A DNA stretch of 54,251 nucleotides from Betaproteobacteria bacterium. GTDB taxonomy: Bacteria; Pseudomonadota; Gammaproteobacteria; Burkholderiales; Rhodocyclaceae. The notes beneath the pieces were generated by a model. The model saw nothing but the letters and a program-made list of their open reading frames with translations. It had not been told where the DNA came from and searched no databases. Shown here one piece after another: positions 45,556-54,251 of the stretch (its first letter is position 1; each line of letters begins with the position of its first letter). The position numbers and the translations under genes were made by a program. The stretch covers positions 1 through 54,251 of the forward strand of contig JACQYB010000074.1 in NCBI GenBank assembly GCA_016208415.1, written 5' to 3'.

Positions 45556-46719
45556 CGTCGCCATCCGGTTGATAGAGGTACTCCGCCACCACTTCGGGCA
45601 GTCGGCGCGGCGCATCTGGGCCTTGAAGCCGCCGCCGCCACAATGCACCAGCGCCGCCATGCCCGCATCGCGCAGCGTCTCCGCCACGCGAAAGCCCACG
45701 GACAGGGCCGCCGCGCCCTGGTGCAGCACGTAGACGTCGGGATTGCGGCCCCCCGCCGACTGCCCGTCCTGCCACAAGGCCAGCAGCCGCTCCACCCCCA
45801 TGGCGAAGCCGCAAGCGGGCGCCGGCTTGCCGCCCAGTTGTGCCACCAGCCCGTCGTAGCGGCCGCCGGCGCACACCGTGCCCTGGGCGCCAAGCCGGTC
45901 CGTGACCCACTCGAACACCGTCAGATTGTAGTAATCAAGCCCCCGTACCAGCCGCGGGTTGATGCGGAAGGGGATGGCGGCGTCCCTGAGCAGCGCCTGC
46001 AGCCCCTCGAAGTGCTTGAGCGAGTCCTCGCCCAGCATGTCCATGAGGCGCGGTGCGGACTCCACCAGTTCCTGCATCGCCGGATTCTTGGTGTCGAGAA
46101 TGCGCAGCGGATTGGCATGGAGCCGGCGCAGCGCGTCGGCATCGAGTCGGTCGCGATGGCGCTCTAGGTGGTCCACCAGTTCGCCGCGGTGACGGGCGCG
46201 CTCCTGCGCCGAGCCCAGGGAATTGATCTCCAGGCGCACGTCCTCCAGCCCCAGGTCGTCCCACAGGCGCTGGCACATCATGATGTGCTCGGCATCGATG
46301 TCCGGACCGGCGAATCCCAGCGCCTCCACGCCCACCTGGTGGAACTGGCGGTAGCGCCCCTTCTGCGGCCGCTCGTGGCGGAACATGGCACCGCTGTAGT
46401 ACAGCCGCTGTGTGCTGCCGTAGAGCAGGTTGTGCTGCAGCACGGCGCGCACGCAGGAGGCCGTGCCCTCCGGGCGCAGCGTGAGCTGTTCGCCGTTGAG
46501 GGCATCGATGAAGCTGTACATCTCCTTCTCGACGATGTCGGTGACCTCGCCGATGGCGCGGGCGAACAGCGGCGTGGGCTCGACGATGGGCATGCGGATG
46601 GGCCGGTAGCCGTAGGCGCGCAGCCAGTCGCGCACGATTTCCTCGAACAGCTCCCACGCCTCCGCCTCGTCGGGGAGGATGTCGTTCATGCCGCGAACGG
46701 CCTGCAGGGTCTGGGTCAT
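45542..46719 (-). CDS. hisS: histidyl-tRNA synthetase with disrupted 3' end
   Basis: The first 373 codons are a normal His[28 protein letters not shown] (motif 2 region), [37 protein letters not shown] and FAMGVERLL, then the anticodon-binding domain as far as [15 protein letters not shown]. HisRS should then continue through a GA..A...G.(D/E)E segment and KxLR. Here these about 35-40 residues are missing. A HisRS-like tail ([19 protein letters not shown], stop at 45542) follows in a different frame. The original frame instead runs into yfgM. Either a real non-triplet deletion or an assembly error. HisRS is essential, so another copy or partial function must exist if real. Confidence 0.85.
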
Positions 46720-46767
46720 GGAATCGTGGAGGTTGTGCCGCGGCCGGTGCGACCGCGCGGTGGTCAG

Positions 46768-48033
46768 TCAATCCGGCGTGCGGATCCTTTTCGGATAATG
46801 GCTGATCACGTAGTTTTCAATGATGGCCCGGAATTCTCCGGCAATGTCGTCGCCCTTGAGCGTGACGGTCTTTTCGCCGTCCACATACACCGGAGCGACG
46901 GGACGCTCGCCAGAGCCCGGCAAGGAGATGCCCACGTTGGCGTGGCGGCTTTCCCCCGGGCCATTCACCACGCAGCCCATCACCGCCAGGTTCATGTTCT
47001 CCACGCCTTCGTGGTGCAGGCGCCACTCGGGCATGCGGCTGCGCACGTAATCCTGGATGTCGCGCGCCAGTTCCTGGAAGGTGCTGCTGGTGGTGCGTCC
47101 GCACCCCGGGCAGGCCGCCACCAGCGGCGTGAAGGCCCGCAGGCCCATGGTCTGCAGGATTTCCTGGGCCACGACCACCTCCTGGCAGCGATCGCCGCCG
47201 GGCTCCGGAGTCAGCGACACCCGGATGGTGTCGCCGATGCCCTCCTGCAGCAGCACCGCCAGCGCCGCGCTGGAGCCGACGATGCCCTTGGAGCCCATGC
47301 CCGCCTCGGTGAGCCCCAGATGCAGCGGAAAATCGCACTGCGCCGAGAGGTCGCGGTAGATGGCGATCAGGTCCTGCACCCCGCTCACCTTGCAGGACAG
47401 CACGATGGCATCGGCAGGCAGACCCAGTTCCATCGCGCGCCGGGCGCTTTCCAGTGCCGAGGTGACCATGGCCTCGCGCATCACCTCCACCGCATCCTTC
47501 GGCACCGCCCGCCCGGCGTTGCCGTCCATGACGCGGACGAGCAGTTCCTGATCCAGGCTGCCCCAGTTCACCCCGATGCGTACCGGCTTGCCATGGCGGC
47601 AAGCCAACTCGATGAGGCGGGAGAACTGTTCGTCGCGCCTGGCGCCGCGCCCGACGTTGCCGGGATTGATGCGCAGCTTGGCCAGGGCGGTCGCGCATTC
47701 CGGCACCTCGGCGAGCAGCTTGTGACCGTTGAAGTGGAAATCCCCCACCAGGGGCACATCCACGTCCATGCGCAGCAAGCGCTCGCGAATCCGCGCAACG
47801 GCGCGCGCGGCCTCCACGGTATTGACGGTGATCCGCACCAGTTCGGAGCCGGCCCGCGCCAGTTGCGCCACCTGCATGGCGGTGGCGAAATCGTCGGCGG
47901 TGTCGGTGTTGGTCATGGACTGCACCACCACCGGCGCACCTGCGCCGACCACCACCCCGCCCACCCGCACCGCGCGGGTGGGCCGGCGCGTGAGCGGCCC
48001 CCTCACACCGGGCACGGACTGCGGTGAATTCAC
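46768..48033 (-). CDS. ispG: (E)-4-hydroxy-3-methylbut-2-enyl-diphosphate synthase IspG (GcpE)
   Basis: This 421-residue [4Fe-4S] enzyme of the non-mevalonate isoprenoid pathway converts MEcPP to HMBPP. It has the TIM-barrel opening [11 protein letters not shown] and HFNGHKLL. Cluster ligands lie in [14 protein letters not shown] and in [19 protein letters not shown]. Length is as in the beta/gamma group without the plant-type insert. Starts at a GTG at 48033, 3 bases after the rodZ stop. Confidence 0.97.
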   Translation of the reverse strand: MNSPQSVPGVRGPLTRRPTRAVRVGGVVVGAGAPVVVQSMTNTDTADDFATAMQVAQLARAGSELVRITVNTVEAARAVARIRERLLRMDVDVPLVGDFHFNGHKLLAEVPECATALAKLRINPGNVGRGARRDEQFSRLIELACRHGKPVRIGVNWGSLDQELLVRVMDGNAGRAVPKDAVEVMREAMVTSALESARRAMELGLPADAIVLSCKVSGVQDLIAIYRDLSAQCDFPLHLGLTEAGMGSKGIVGSSAALAVLLQEGIGDTIRVSLTPEPGGDRCQEVVVAQEILQTMGLRAFTPLVAACPGCGRTTSSTFQELARDIQDYVRSRMPEWRLHHEGVENMNLAVMGCVVNGPGESRHANVGISLPGSGERPVAPVYVDGEKTVTLKGDDIAGEFRAIIENYVISHYPKRIRTPD

Positions 48034-48036
48034 GCC

Positions 48037-48993
48037 CTACTCCAGCGTCACGCGGGCGACGTCGCCGCGCACGTGGGGGGTCAGATCCACCGGTCGGCCA
48101 TCGAAACGCAGCCGCACCGCCGAGGCGTTGCCGATGACCAGGCGGAACGGCGCCGTACCGTCCACGGACTCGGTGCTGCCGGCGCGGTTCAGGCGCGACA
48201 TCAGCGACTTGCCTGAGCCATCGCGGGCCTCGACCCAGGAATCGCCGCTGAACTCCAGCACCACCCGGCCCGAGGCCGCGGGCTGGGCCGGGGTTGTCGG
48301 CTGCTTCTGGGCGTCGCCCGTGGCAGGACGGGCATCCGTGATCGCCGCGGGTGCGACGGCAGCCGGTGACTGCGGCGGATGGGCGGGTGTGGGGGCCGCC
48401 GGCTGCGTTCCAGCGGCGCCATCGCCCGCCGCGACCTGCCTTGCGGGAGCATCGCCCGAAGCGGCCGTGGGCAGGGACGGCGCGCCATTCGCCACGGGCG
48501 GCGCCGCCGGTGGCGCCGGTGGCAGAACGGCCGTCTGCTCAGCCTCCCTGACGGTGGATGGGCGTCCGACCCCGGAATCCAGCCACTCGGCGTTGATCCA
48601 GCCCCGCTGATAGGCGATCGCGGCCAGCAACACCAGCAGCAGCGGCAACATCGCCCCCACCCACAGCATCGGCCGCGAGCCCTCGGCGCGCGGCATGGTC
48701 ACATTGACGTTGTCGGGCATGCGCAGTTCGGTTTGCGGAAGCGAGATCTGGTGGTCCAGCGCCCGCATCACCGCATCCACGTCCTGCTGCAGAAAACGCG
48801 CGTAGTTGCGCACGAATCCGCGCACGAATACGGTACCGCCGAGGTTGCGAAAGTCGTCCGATTCGATGGCTTCGAGTTGGCGCACACTCAGCTTCAATGC
48901 CCGCGCAATATCCTCCAGAGACAGGCCCCGCGCCTCGCGAATGCGCAGCAGCGCAGCCCCCACCGGCCCATTTTCCTCGTTGAAATCAGTCAT
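48037..48993 (-). CDS. rodZ: RodZ-type cytoskeletal membrane protein
   Basis: This 318-residue protein has an N-terminal HTH domain (GAALLRIREARGLSLEDIARALKL) and FVRGFVRNYARFL, which is where RodZ contacts MreB. One membrane helix follows at about 112-134, then a Pro/Ala-rich periplasmic linker and a DUF4115 beta domain (LEFSGDSWVEARDGSG...). It sets rod shape with MreB. The ATG at 48993 gives the family start MTDFNEENGPVGAALL; the start overlaps the pilF stop by 8 bases. Confidence 0.93.
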   Translation of the reverse strand: MTDFNEENGPVGAALLRIREARGLSLEDIARALKLSVRQLEAIESDDFRNLGGTVFVRGFVRNYARFLQQDVDAVMRALDHQISLPQTELRMPDNVNVTMPRAEGSRPMLWVGAMLPLLLVLLAAIAYQRGWINAEWLDSGVGRPSTVREAEQTAVLPPAPPAAPPVANGAPSLPTAASGDAPARQVAAGDGAAGTQPAAPTPAHPPQSPAAVAPAAITDARPATGDAQKQPTTPAQPAASGRVVLEFSGDSWVEARDGSGKSLMSRLNRAGSTESVDGTAPFRLVIGNASAVRLRFDGRPVDLTPHVRGDVARVTLE

Positions 48994-49774
48994 ACCGTCC
49001 CTGCATGAGCGCTTGATATTCGGGCGTGCCGGCAAACTTGCGACGCAACTGCGACCCGAGGCTCGCCTCCTCCTCACGGTTGCCGAGGCGATGCTCGATG
49101 CGCAGCGCCAGCCACAACGACGCGGCGTTGGGGTCCATCATGCGGTGCAGCTCGCCGATGTGCTTACGGGCCTGGTAGAGATTGCCCCGACGGTAGCTGA
49201 TGTCCGCCAGATGGAATACTGCCTGGCCGTTGCGCCCGTCTTCGAGGAACGCCTTGTTGAAATAATCCGCCGCCGCCGCGTCGTCGCCGAGGCGCAGGGC
49301 GCACAGGCCGGCATTGGTGTAGGGCTTGGTCGGCGTGGTGTAGAGCGGGTTCTTCACCGCCGCCATGAACATGCGGATGGCCTGACGCTCCTCGCCTTGC
49401 TGGCACAGGAACAGCCCGTAGTCGTTGTTGATCTGCGGGTCCTGGGGCGCCAGGCGCAGCGCCTTGTCGAAATTCTGCCGCGCCTGCTGCGGCTCGTTGA
49501 GATAGCTGTGGATCAGTCCGTAGAGGTTGTAGGCCAGGGCGTAGCCCGGGTCCGCGTCCACGGCGGCGCGGGCCTCCTCGATGGCGGTGCCCACCTGGCG
49601 GTTGCCGAAGTACAGCATGCCCAGGTCCGCATGGATCTTCGCCCGGGCACGCCCGTCGGCCTGGGGCGTTTGCTGGGCCATGGGCACCTCCGACGCGACC
49701 TCGGTCGTGGTGGTCGTCCGCGACGCGCAGCCGGCGAGGCTCGCCAGCATGAGGAGCAGGATGAAGGCGCGCAT
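48986..49774 (-). CDS. pilF: type IV pilus biogenesis lipoprotein PilF/PilW
   Basis: This 262-residue lipoprotein has a signal peptide with LAGC (Cys16) and TPR repeats (HADLGMLYFGNRQVGTAIEEARAAVDADPGYALAYN, then similar units). PilF/PilW pilots the PilQ secretin to the outer membrane. The position between rlmN and rodZ is the usual one for this gene in beta- and gammaproteobacteria. It starts 2 bases after rlmN. Confidence 0.92.
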   Translation of the reverse strand: MRAFILLLMLASLAGCASRTTTTTEVASEVPMAQQTPQADGRARAKIHADLGMLYFGNRQVGTAIEEARAAVDADPGYALAYNLYGLIHSYLNEPQQARQNFDKALRLAPQDPQINNDYGLFLCQQGEERQAIRMFMAAVKNPLYTTPTKPYTNAGLCALRLGDDAAAADYFNKAFLEDGRNGQAVFHLADISYRRGNLYQARKHIGELHRMMDPNAASLWLALRIEHRLGNREEEASLGSQLRRKFAGTPEYQALMQGRYD

Positions 49775-49776
49775 GG

Positions 49777-50868
49777 TCAGGCCGCCCTCGCCACGTGGAT
49801 GTGCCGCCGGCTGCGATCCTTCACCTGCCCGGCAAGCTGGCCGCAGGCGGCGTCAATTTCGTCGCCGCGGGTCTTGCGCGTGGTGGTGATGATGCCGGCG
49901 TCCATGAGGATGTGCGCGAACTGCCGGATCCGCTCCGGCGGCGAACGGCGCAAACCTGAACCCGGGAAAGGATTGAACGGGATCAGGTTGAACTTGCACG
50001 GCACCTCGCGCATCAGGCGCACCAGTTCGCGGGCATCGGCGTCGGCGTCGTTGACGCCGTCGAGCATCACGTATTCGAAGGTGATGAAATCCCGCGGCGC
50101 CCGTTCCAGATAGCGGCGGCAGGCCGCCAGCAAGTCCGCCAGCGGATACTTGCGGTTGATGGGCACCAGTTGGTCCCGCAAGGCGTCGTCGGGGGCGTGC
50201 AGCGACACCGCCAGGGCAACCGGACAGGCCTCGCGCAGGCGGTCGATGGCAGGCACGATGCCGCAGGTGGACACCGTCACGCGACGCCGCGACAGGCCGT
50301 AGGCCAGGTCGTCGAGCATCAGGTGCAGGGCGCTCACCACGTTGTCGAAGTTCGCCAGCGGCTCGCCCATGCCCATGAGTACCACGTTGGTCACGGCCCG
50401 GCCGTCTTGCGCCGGCGCCACGCCGCTTTGCGCCAGCCTGCGGTTGGCCCACCACAACTGGCCGACGATCTCCGCCACCCCGAGGTTACGGTTGAAACCC
50501 TGCCGGCCGGTGGCGCAGAAGGCGCATTCGAGGGCACAGCCCACCTGGGTGGAGATGCACAGGGTGCCGCGGCCCGTCTCGGGAATGAACACCGTTTCCA
50601 CGGCATTCCCGGCCCCCACGTCCAGCAGCCACTTGCACGTGCCGTCCCCGGACACCTCCTCGCGCAGCAGCTTGGGCGCGGCCACGCAGGCCTCCTCCAT
50701 CAGCATGGCCCGCAGCCCCTTGGAGATGTCCGTCATACGCTCGAAATCGGCCTCCCCAACCTGATGGATCCAGCGCAGCAACTGTCTGGCGCGGAAGGGC
50801 TCTTCGCCCTCTTGCGCGAGCCAGGCCGTCAGGCTCCCGGCGTCGAAATCGAGCAGATTGACGAGCAT
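49777..50868 (-). CDS. rlmN: dual-specificity RNA methyltransferase RlmN
   Basis: This roughly 363-residue radical SAM enzyme makes m2A2503 in 23S rRNA and m2A37 in some tRNAs. The cluster motif CALECAFC has Cys111, Cys115 and Cys118. The conserved methyl-carrying and resolving Cys, together with GMGEPLAN, are present ([10 protein letters not shown]; the late CGQLAG). The ATG at 50868 is used; a GTG at 50874 overlaps the ndk stop (TAGTG) and is possible. Confidence 0.96.
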   Translation of the reverse strand: MLVNLLDFDAGSLTAWLAQEGEEPFRARQLLRWIHQVGEADFERMTDISKGLRAMLMEEACVAAPKLLREEVSGDGTCKWLLDVGAGNAVETVFIPETGRGTLCISTQVGCALECAFCATGRQGFNRNLGVAEIVGQLWWANRRLAQSGVAPAQDGRAVTNVVLMGMGEPLANFDNVVSALHLMLDDLAYGLSRRRVTVSTCGIVPAIDRLREACPVALAVSLHAPDDALRDQLVPINRKYPLADLLAACRRYLERAPRDFITFEYVMLDGVNDADADARELVRLMREVPCKFNLIPFNPFPGSGLRRSPPERIRQFAHILMDAGIITTTRKTRGDEIDAACGQLAGQVKDRSRRHIHVARAA

Positions 50869-50873
50869 ACCCA

Positions 50874-51305
50874 CTAGGCCTTGGAGGAAAACACCCTCAG
50901 ATTCGGGAAGAAGAAGGACAATTCCCTTTCGGCGGCCTCCCGGCTGTCCGCGCCATGCACCACGTTGTTCTGCTTGCTGTCGGCGAAATCGGCGCGAATG
51001 GTGCCGGGCGCGGCCTCCTTGGGATCGGTGGCGCCCATCAGTTGCCTGTTCTTGGCAACGGCATCCTCGCCTTCGAGCACCTGAACCATCACCGGGCCGG
51101 AGGTCATGAATTCAACCAGATCGTTGAAAAATGGCTTGCCGATGTGCTCGCCGTAAAGGCCGCTGGCCTCGCGTTCCGACAGCCAGATCATGCGGGAAGC
51201 CACGATCTTGAGACCGTTTTCCTCGAAACGGGAATAAATCTTGCCGATGATGTTCTTGGCCACGGCATCGGGCTTGATGATGGACAGGGTGCGTTCGACA
51301 GCCAT
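50874..51305 (-). CDS. ndk: nucleoside diphosphate kinase
   Basis: This 143-residue enzyme equilibrates nucleoside di- and triphosphates through phospho-His117 (NNVVHGADS). It has [31 protein letters not shown] and [18 protein letters not shown]. An AGGAG ribosome-binding site precedes the ATG, and a TAAAAT -10-like box is at 51357-51362 (complement). It is the first gene of the long minus-strand housekeeping run. Confidence 0.98.
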   Translation of the reverse strand: MAVERTLSIIKPDAVAKNIIGKIYSRFEENGLKIVASRMIWLSEREASGLYGEHIGKPFFNDLVEFMTSGPVMVQVLEGEDAVAKNRQLMGATDPKEAAPGTIRADFADSKQNNVVHGADSREAAERELSFFFPNLRVFSSKA

Positions 51306-51458
51306 TCAAAACTCCTAGAGGAACAGGGCCCGAAGGCCAATTTCGCCAAATTTGCAATTTTAGCAGGAATCGAAAGGCCTTCCCCTGCGCGGCATGTCCG
51401 CCGTGGGGGAAGCGGCGCCGGCAACGGCACGCGGCACTCATGTGCCGATGAACGGGAC

Positions 51459-51509
51459 GGCGGGTCTTGCACCGCGGCGGGAACAGCTCGCCGCGGTGCA
51501 AGACCCGCC
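51459..51509. other. perfect 21-bp inverted repeat between dctM and ndk
   Basis: Arms at 51459-51479 and 51489-51509 are perfectly complementary around the 9-base loop GGAACAGCT. A smaller hairpin (CGGCAC TCAT GTGCCG, 51432-51447) lies beside it. The structure sits 24 bases after the dctM stop and upstream of ndk. No U-run follows on either strand, so it is not a canonical intrinsic terminator, although it probably blocks or stabilises the end of the TRAP transcript. The rest of the 228-base gap holds only the ndk promoter region. Confidence 0.6.
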
Positions 51510-51533
51510 CTGAAGGGTGCGTTGTCCTGGTGC

Positions 51534-52817
51534 CTACATCATTCCCAGGGTGCGCGGCAGCCAGATCGACATCGTCGGCCAGTAGGTGACCAGCGCCAGG
51601 AACACCAGCATGGTGAGCAGCCACGGCCAGACCGCCACCGACATCTCGGTGAGCCCCAGCCTGCTGACACCGCTGGCCACGTAGAGGTTGAGGCCCACCG
51701 GCGGGGTGATCATGCCGATTTCCATGTTCACCGTGATCATCACGCCGAAGTGCACCGGATCGATGCCCAGCTTCATGGCGATGGGGAACAGGATGGGGGC
51801 GGTGATCAGGATGATGGACGAGGGCTCCATGAAGGTGCCCATCACCAGCAGCAGCAGATTGACCGCCAGCAGGAAGGCGATCATCCCCAGGCCGCTGGAG
51901 AGCAGCCAGTCCGAGATGGCCTGCGGAATGTTCTCGTGGGTGAGCAGGAAGGAGAACAGCACCGCGTTGGTGATGATGTAGAGCAGCATCGCGCTCATAT
52001 TGGCCGAGGCGAGCAGCGTCTTGGGCACGTCCCGCAGGCTCATGTCCTTGTAGACGAACACCGCCACGATGAAGGCGTAGACGGCGCTCATGGCCGCCGC
52101 CTCGGTGGGCGTGAAGATACCGGAGTAGATGCCGCCCATCACCACCACGATCAGCAGCAGGCCCCAGACGGACTCGCGGAAGGCCCTCCCCCGCTCGCCC
52201 CAGCTCGCCCGCTTCTCCTTCGGATAATTGTGGCGCCAGGCGCGGTACCAGGTCGTGCCTCCCATCATCGCCGCCAGCACCAGCCCGGGGATCACTCCGG
52301 CCATGAACAGCGCGCCGATGGAGCTGTTGGTGGACACCGCGTACATCACCATCACGATGGAGGGCGGGATCAGGATCCCCAGCGCCCCGGCGCTGGCCAC
52401 CACCCCCGCGCCGAAGCGCCTGGGGTAGCCGGCCTTGACCATGGCCGGCAGCAGGATGGAGCCGATGGCCACCACGGTGGCCGGCGACGAGCCCGACACC
52501 GCCGCGAACAGGGCGCAGGCCACCACGGCGCCCAGCCCGAGGCCGCCGGGCCAGTGCCCCACCAGGGAGGTGGCGAAATGGATCATGCGCCGCGCCACGC
52601 CGCCGTGGGTCAGGAAGTTGCCCGCCAGGATGAAGAACGGGATGGCCATGATCTCGAACTTCTCGATGCCGGTGAACAGCTTCAGGGCCACCGACTCCAG
52701 GGGCACCTGAGTCATGAAGAAGAGGAAGGACAGCACCGTCAGGCCCAGCGAGATGGAAATCGGCATGCCGGTGAGCATGAGGACGGCCAGCAGGCAGAAA
52801 ATGAGCGCCGCATTCAT
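51534..52817 (-). CDS. dctM: TRAP transporter large permease DctM
   Basis: This 427-residue inner-membrane protein has about 12 hydrophobic segments and the DctM signatures IMAIPFFILAGNFLTHGGVARR, AAVSGSSPATVVAIG and TPPVGLNLYVASG. It is the sodium-coupled carrier of a tripartite TRAP transporter. Its start overlaps the dctQ stop (ATGA at 52814-52817). Substrate is probably a C4-dicarboxylate or other organic acid; sequence alone cannot decide. Confidence 0.95.
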   Translation of the reverse strand: MNAALIFCLLAVLMLTGMPISISLGLTVLSFLFFMTQVPLESVALKLFTGIEKFEIMAIPFFILAGNFLTHGGVARRMIHFATSLVGHWPGGLGLGAVVACALFAAVSGSSPATVVAIGSILLPAMVKAGYPRRFGAGVVASAGALGILIPPSIVMVMYAVSTNSSIGALFMAGVIPGLVLAAMMGGTTWYRAWRHNYPKEKRASWGERGRAFRESVWGLLLIVVVMGGIYSGIFTPTEAAAMSAVYAFIVAVFVYKDMSLRDVPKTLLASANMSAMLLYIITNAVLFSFLLTHENIPQAISDWLLSSGLGMIAFLLAVNLLLLVMGTFMEPSSIILITAPILFPIAMKLGIDPVHFGVMITVNMEIGMITPPVGLNLYVASGVSRLGLTEMSVAVWPWLLTMLVFLALVTYWPTMSIWLPRTLGMM

Positions 52818-53569
52818 TTCGCGCCACCTCCCGTGCTGTTGCTGCCGCGGCGTTCGACGCCGTCGGGCGGCGGCAGACCGTTGCCGCGCCGCTCCTGGCC
52901 GTCCCAATCCACCCCGTGGGGATGCAGAGCGTCTTCCATGCGATAGACCTCGTCTTCCTCCCCTGGCTTGGGCGGCGCCTCCTCCCCGACCCCTTCCACG
53001 TGGGCGTGATCGAGGTGCGGCAGCGCACCGGTGCGCAGGAAGCTCACCATCACCTGCAGGAAGCGGAAACACATCAGGTAGGAGCCCAGCGGAACGGCCG
53101 AATAGACGATCCAGGTGGGCCATTCCAGGTCGGGCGTCGTGGGGCCCTCCGGCAGGTCGCCGGTGGCCAGCCCCAGGGCGTGAAAGCTGGCGTAGTGGGC
53201 GCCGTTTTCCCAGACGAAGCGCGCCCCCAGGGTGCCGACGATGCCGGTGAACAGGGCGCCGGCCAGCAGACCGAAGACGATGAGCTTGCCCCTGGGTTTG
53301 TCCCGCAGCCGGTTGATCAGCACATCCACGCCCACGTGGATGCCGGTGCGCACGCCGTAGGCGGCACCGAACTTGGCCATCCACACGAACATGATGATGC
53401 ACAGTTCCTGGGTCCAGCTCAGGTTCAGACCGAGCAGCCAGTCCTGCAGGCCGGGTATCGCCAGCCCGGAGGCGTAGCGATGCATCACGGCGACGAAGAT
53501 GATGAGCGTCGCCGCCCCCATGAGGAAGGTGATGAGCCATTCCTCCATGTGATCGAGAACCTTGAGCAT
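52814..53569 (-). CDS. dctQ: TRAP transporter small permease DctQ, with long hydrophilic tail
   Basis: This 251-residue protein has four predicted membrane helices in the first 185 residues (LITFLMGAATLIIFVAVMHRY, QELCIIMFVWMAKFGAAYG, LIVFGLLAGALFTGIVGTLG, TWIVYSAVPLGSYLMCFRF). The GIHVGVDVLINRL motif is of the DctQ family. Usual length is about 160-200. Here a hydrophilic tail of about 65 residues rich in Gly, Glu, Pro and His is added at the C-terminus. It links DctP-bound substrate to DctM. Confidence 0.92.
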   Translation of the reverse strand: MLKVLDHMEEWLITFLMGAATLIIFVAVMHRYASGLAIPGLQDWLLGLNLSWTQELCIIMFVWMAKFGAAYGVRTGIHVGVDVLINRLRDKPRGKLIVFGLLAGALFTGIVGTLGARFVWENGAHYASFHALGLATGDLPEGPTTPDLEWPTWIVYSAVPLGSYLMCFRFLQVMVSFLRTGALPHLDHAHVEGVGEEAPPKPGEEDEVYRMEDALHPHGVDWDGQERRGNGLPPPDGVERRGSNSTGGGAK

Positions 53570-53597
53570 GATGATCGCTCCCCCTCCGATGCAGGAA

Positions 53598-53683
53598 CGC
53601 CCGCCGAACCGGGGGTGGGGCGGGCGTCTGGCACTCTGCGCAAGTTGGTGGATGGCGGGCGCGCGCTTTTCCCGCGCGCCGCC
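53598..53683. other. two stem-loops between dctP and dctQ
   Basis: CGCCCGCC (53598-53605) pairs with GGCGGGCG (53619-53626). A second structure at 53654-53683 pairs 11 bp with one bulge around a CTTTTCC loop, starting 7 bases after the dctP stop. No U-run follows. Such structures after a binding-protein gene often keep its mRNA more abundant than the permease mRNA; that is inference here. The rest of the 121-base gap has nothing else. Confidence 0.45.
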
Positions 53684-53690
53684 AGCTTGA

Positions 53691-54251
53691 TCAGAGCTTG
53701 GCCGGATCGAAGCCGGTCTCCTTGTAGATGGACCGAATCAGATCCTTGCCGATGCGCGCTTCCATCTTCTGATGCACCGGCACCAGCGCCTTCTTGAACG
53801 CCTGTCGTTCGGCGGGCGTGGGCGTGTGGATCTCGGTCTTGCCTGACTTCTTCACCGCCTCCAGGGCTGCGTCGTTTTCGACCTTGGCGATCTGGTTGGC
53901 GTAGCGCGTCGCCTGCTCCATGGCGTCTTCGAGCTGCTTGCGGATATCCGACGGCAGGCCATCCCAGAACTTCTTGTTCACGATCACCGCGTAGCCGAGA
54001 TAGCCATGCTCGGTCAGCGACAGGTGTTTCTGCACCTCGTGCATCTTCTGTGTGTAGAGGTTGGAAATGGGGTTCTCGGTGCCATCGACGACGCCGGTCT
54101 GCAGCGCCTGATACACCTCCGAGAACGCCATCACCTGCGGCAGGGCACCCAGGGCGCGCATCTGCTCGTCCAGCACCTTGGAGGACTGGATGCGCAGTTT
54201 CTTGCCCTTGATGTCCGAGGGCATCCGGATCGGGGTGTTGGCCGACAGGGA
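53691..54251 (-). CDS. dctP: TRAP transporter substrate-binding protein DctP (partial)
   Basis: The C-terminal 186 residues of a periplasmic binding protein run off the right edge, so the start and signal peptide are outside the window. Visible motifs are IKGKKLRIQSSKVL, ALGALPQVMAFSEVYQALQTGVVDGTENP and LSLTEHGYLGYAVIVNKKFWDGL, typical of DctP. The ligand-binding Arg of RIQSS is present. It lies 121 bases upstream of dctQ in the order dctP-dctQ-dctM. Confidence 0.93.
   Translation of the reverse strand, partial: SLSANTPIRMPSDIKGKKLRIQSSKVLDEQMRALGALPQVMAFSEVYQALQTGVVDGTENPISNLYTQKMHEVQKHLSLTEHGYLGYAVIVNKKFWDGLPSDIRKQLEDAMEQATRYANQIAKVENDAALEAVKKSGKTEIHTPTPAERQAFKKALVPVHQKMEARIGKDLIRSIYKETGFDPAKL

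Noticed and set aside
45542-45910. A separate small gene ending at 45542
   Set aside because: Its first part is the antisense-like off-frame reading of hisS; only its last 20 residues matter, and they are the displaced HisRS tail.
51459-51509. Calling the 21-bp inverted repeat a rho-independent terminator
   Set aside because: No T-run follows the stem on either strand.

Overview
The window is GC-rich chromosomal DNA that reads like a betaproteobacterium. The main evidence is gene order. The minus-strand run ndk-rlmN-pilF-rodZ-ispG-hisS-yfgM-bamB-der-hfq-hflX-hflK-hflC-DUF2065-hisZ-purA is the betaproteobacterial arrangement. So are the adjacency of alaC, hom and thrC, the block rnr-rlmB-rpsF-priB-rpsR-rplI-dnaB, and the presence of both PriB and HisZ. 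The order or genus cannot be fixed from sequence alone. There is no rRNA, prophage, full insertion sequence or CRISPR array. One tRNA gene, tRNA-Leu(CAG), is present.

Layout. Positions 1-5250 are accessory: a REP-type inverted pair, a phosphoesterase, an Ada-like alkyltransferase, a HicA toxin with a truncated HicB, typA, and a fused DUF433-DUF5615 toxin-antitoxin relic. Positions 5290-7670 hold the peroxide-defence pair ahpC-ahpF with an OxyR-like operator. Positions 7740-12400 hold nnr (NAD(P)HX repair), a transmembrane TIR-domain protein, nadC (NAD synthesis) and a 45-residue membrane protein. Positions 12440-19020 hold alaC-hom-thrC with a large TPR protein inserted between hom and thrC, and a tandem hairpin array after hom. 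Positions 19190-26860 hold an L-Ara4N lipid A modification cluster (arnT, a flippase subunit, arnB, arnC, a split arnA, arnD) behind a small Mth938-domain gene. Positions 26900-29540 hold a peroxiredoxin, PhoH, a CZB zinc-binding protein and a 162-bp self-complementary element. Positions 29542-35700 are the replication, ribosomal and RNase R block. Positions 35700-51305 are the tRNA and the long conserved housekeeping run. Positions 51450-54251 are a TRAP dicarboxylate-type transporter, with dctP running off the right edge.

Two observations stand out most. The 3' end of hisS has lost its normal anticodon-binding tail and reads in frame into yfgM, giving one 608-codon ORF. A membrane-anchored TIR protein, from a family that includes NAD-cleaving enzymes, sits between two NAD-metabolism genes. 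Two decayed toxin-antitoxin modules flank typA, and several perfect or compensated inverted repeats lie between genes.
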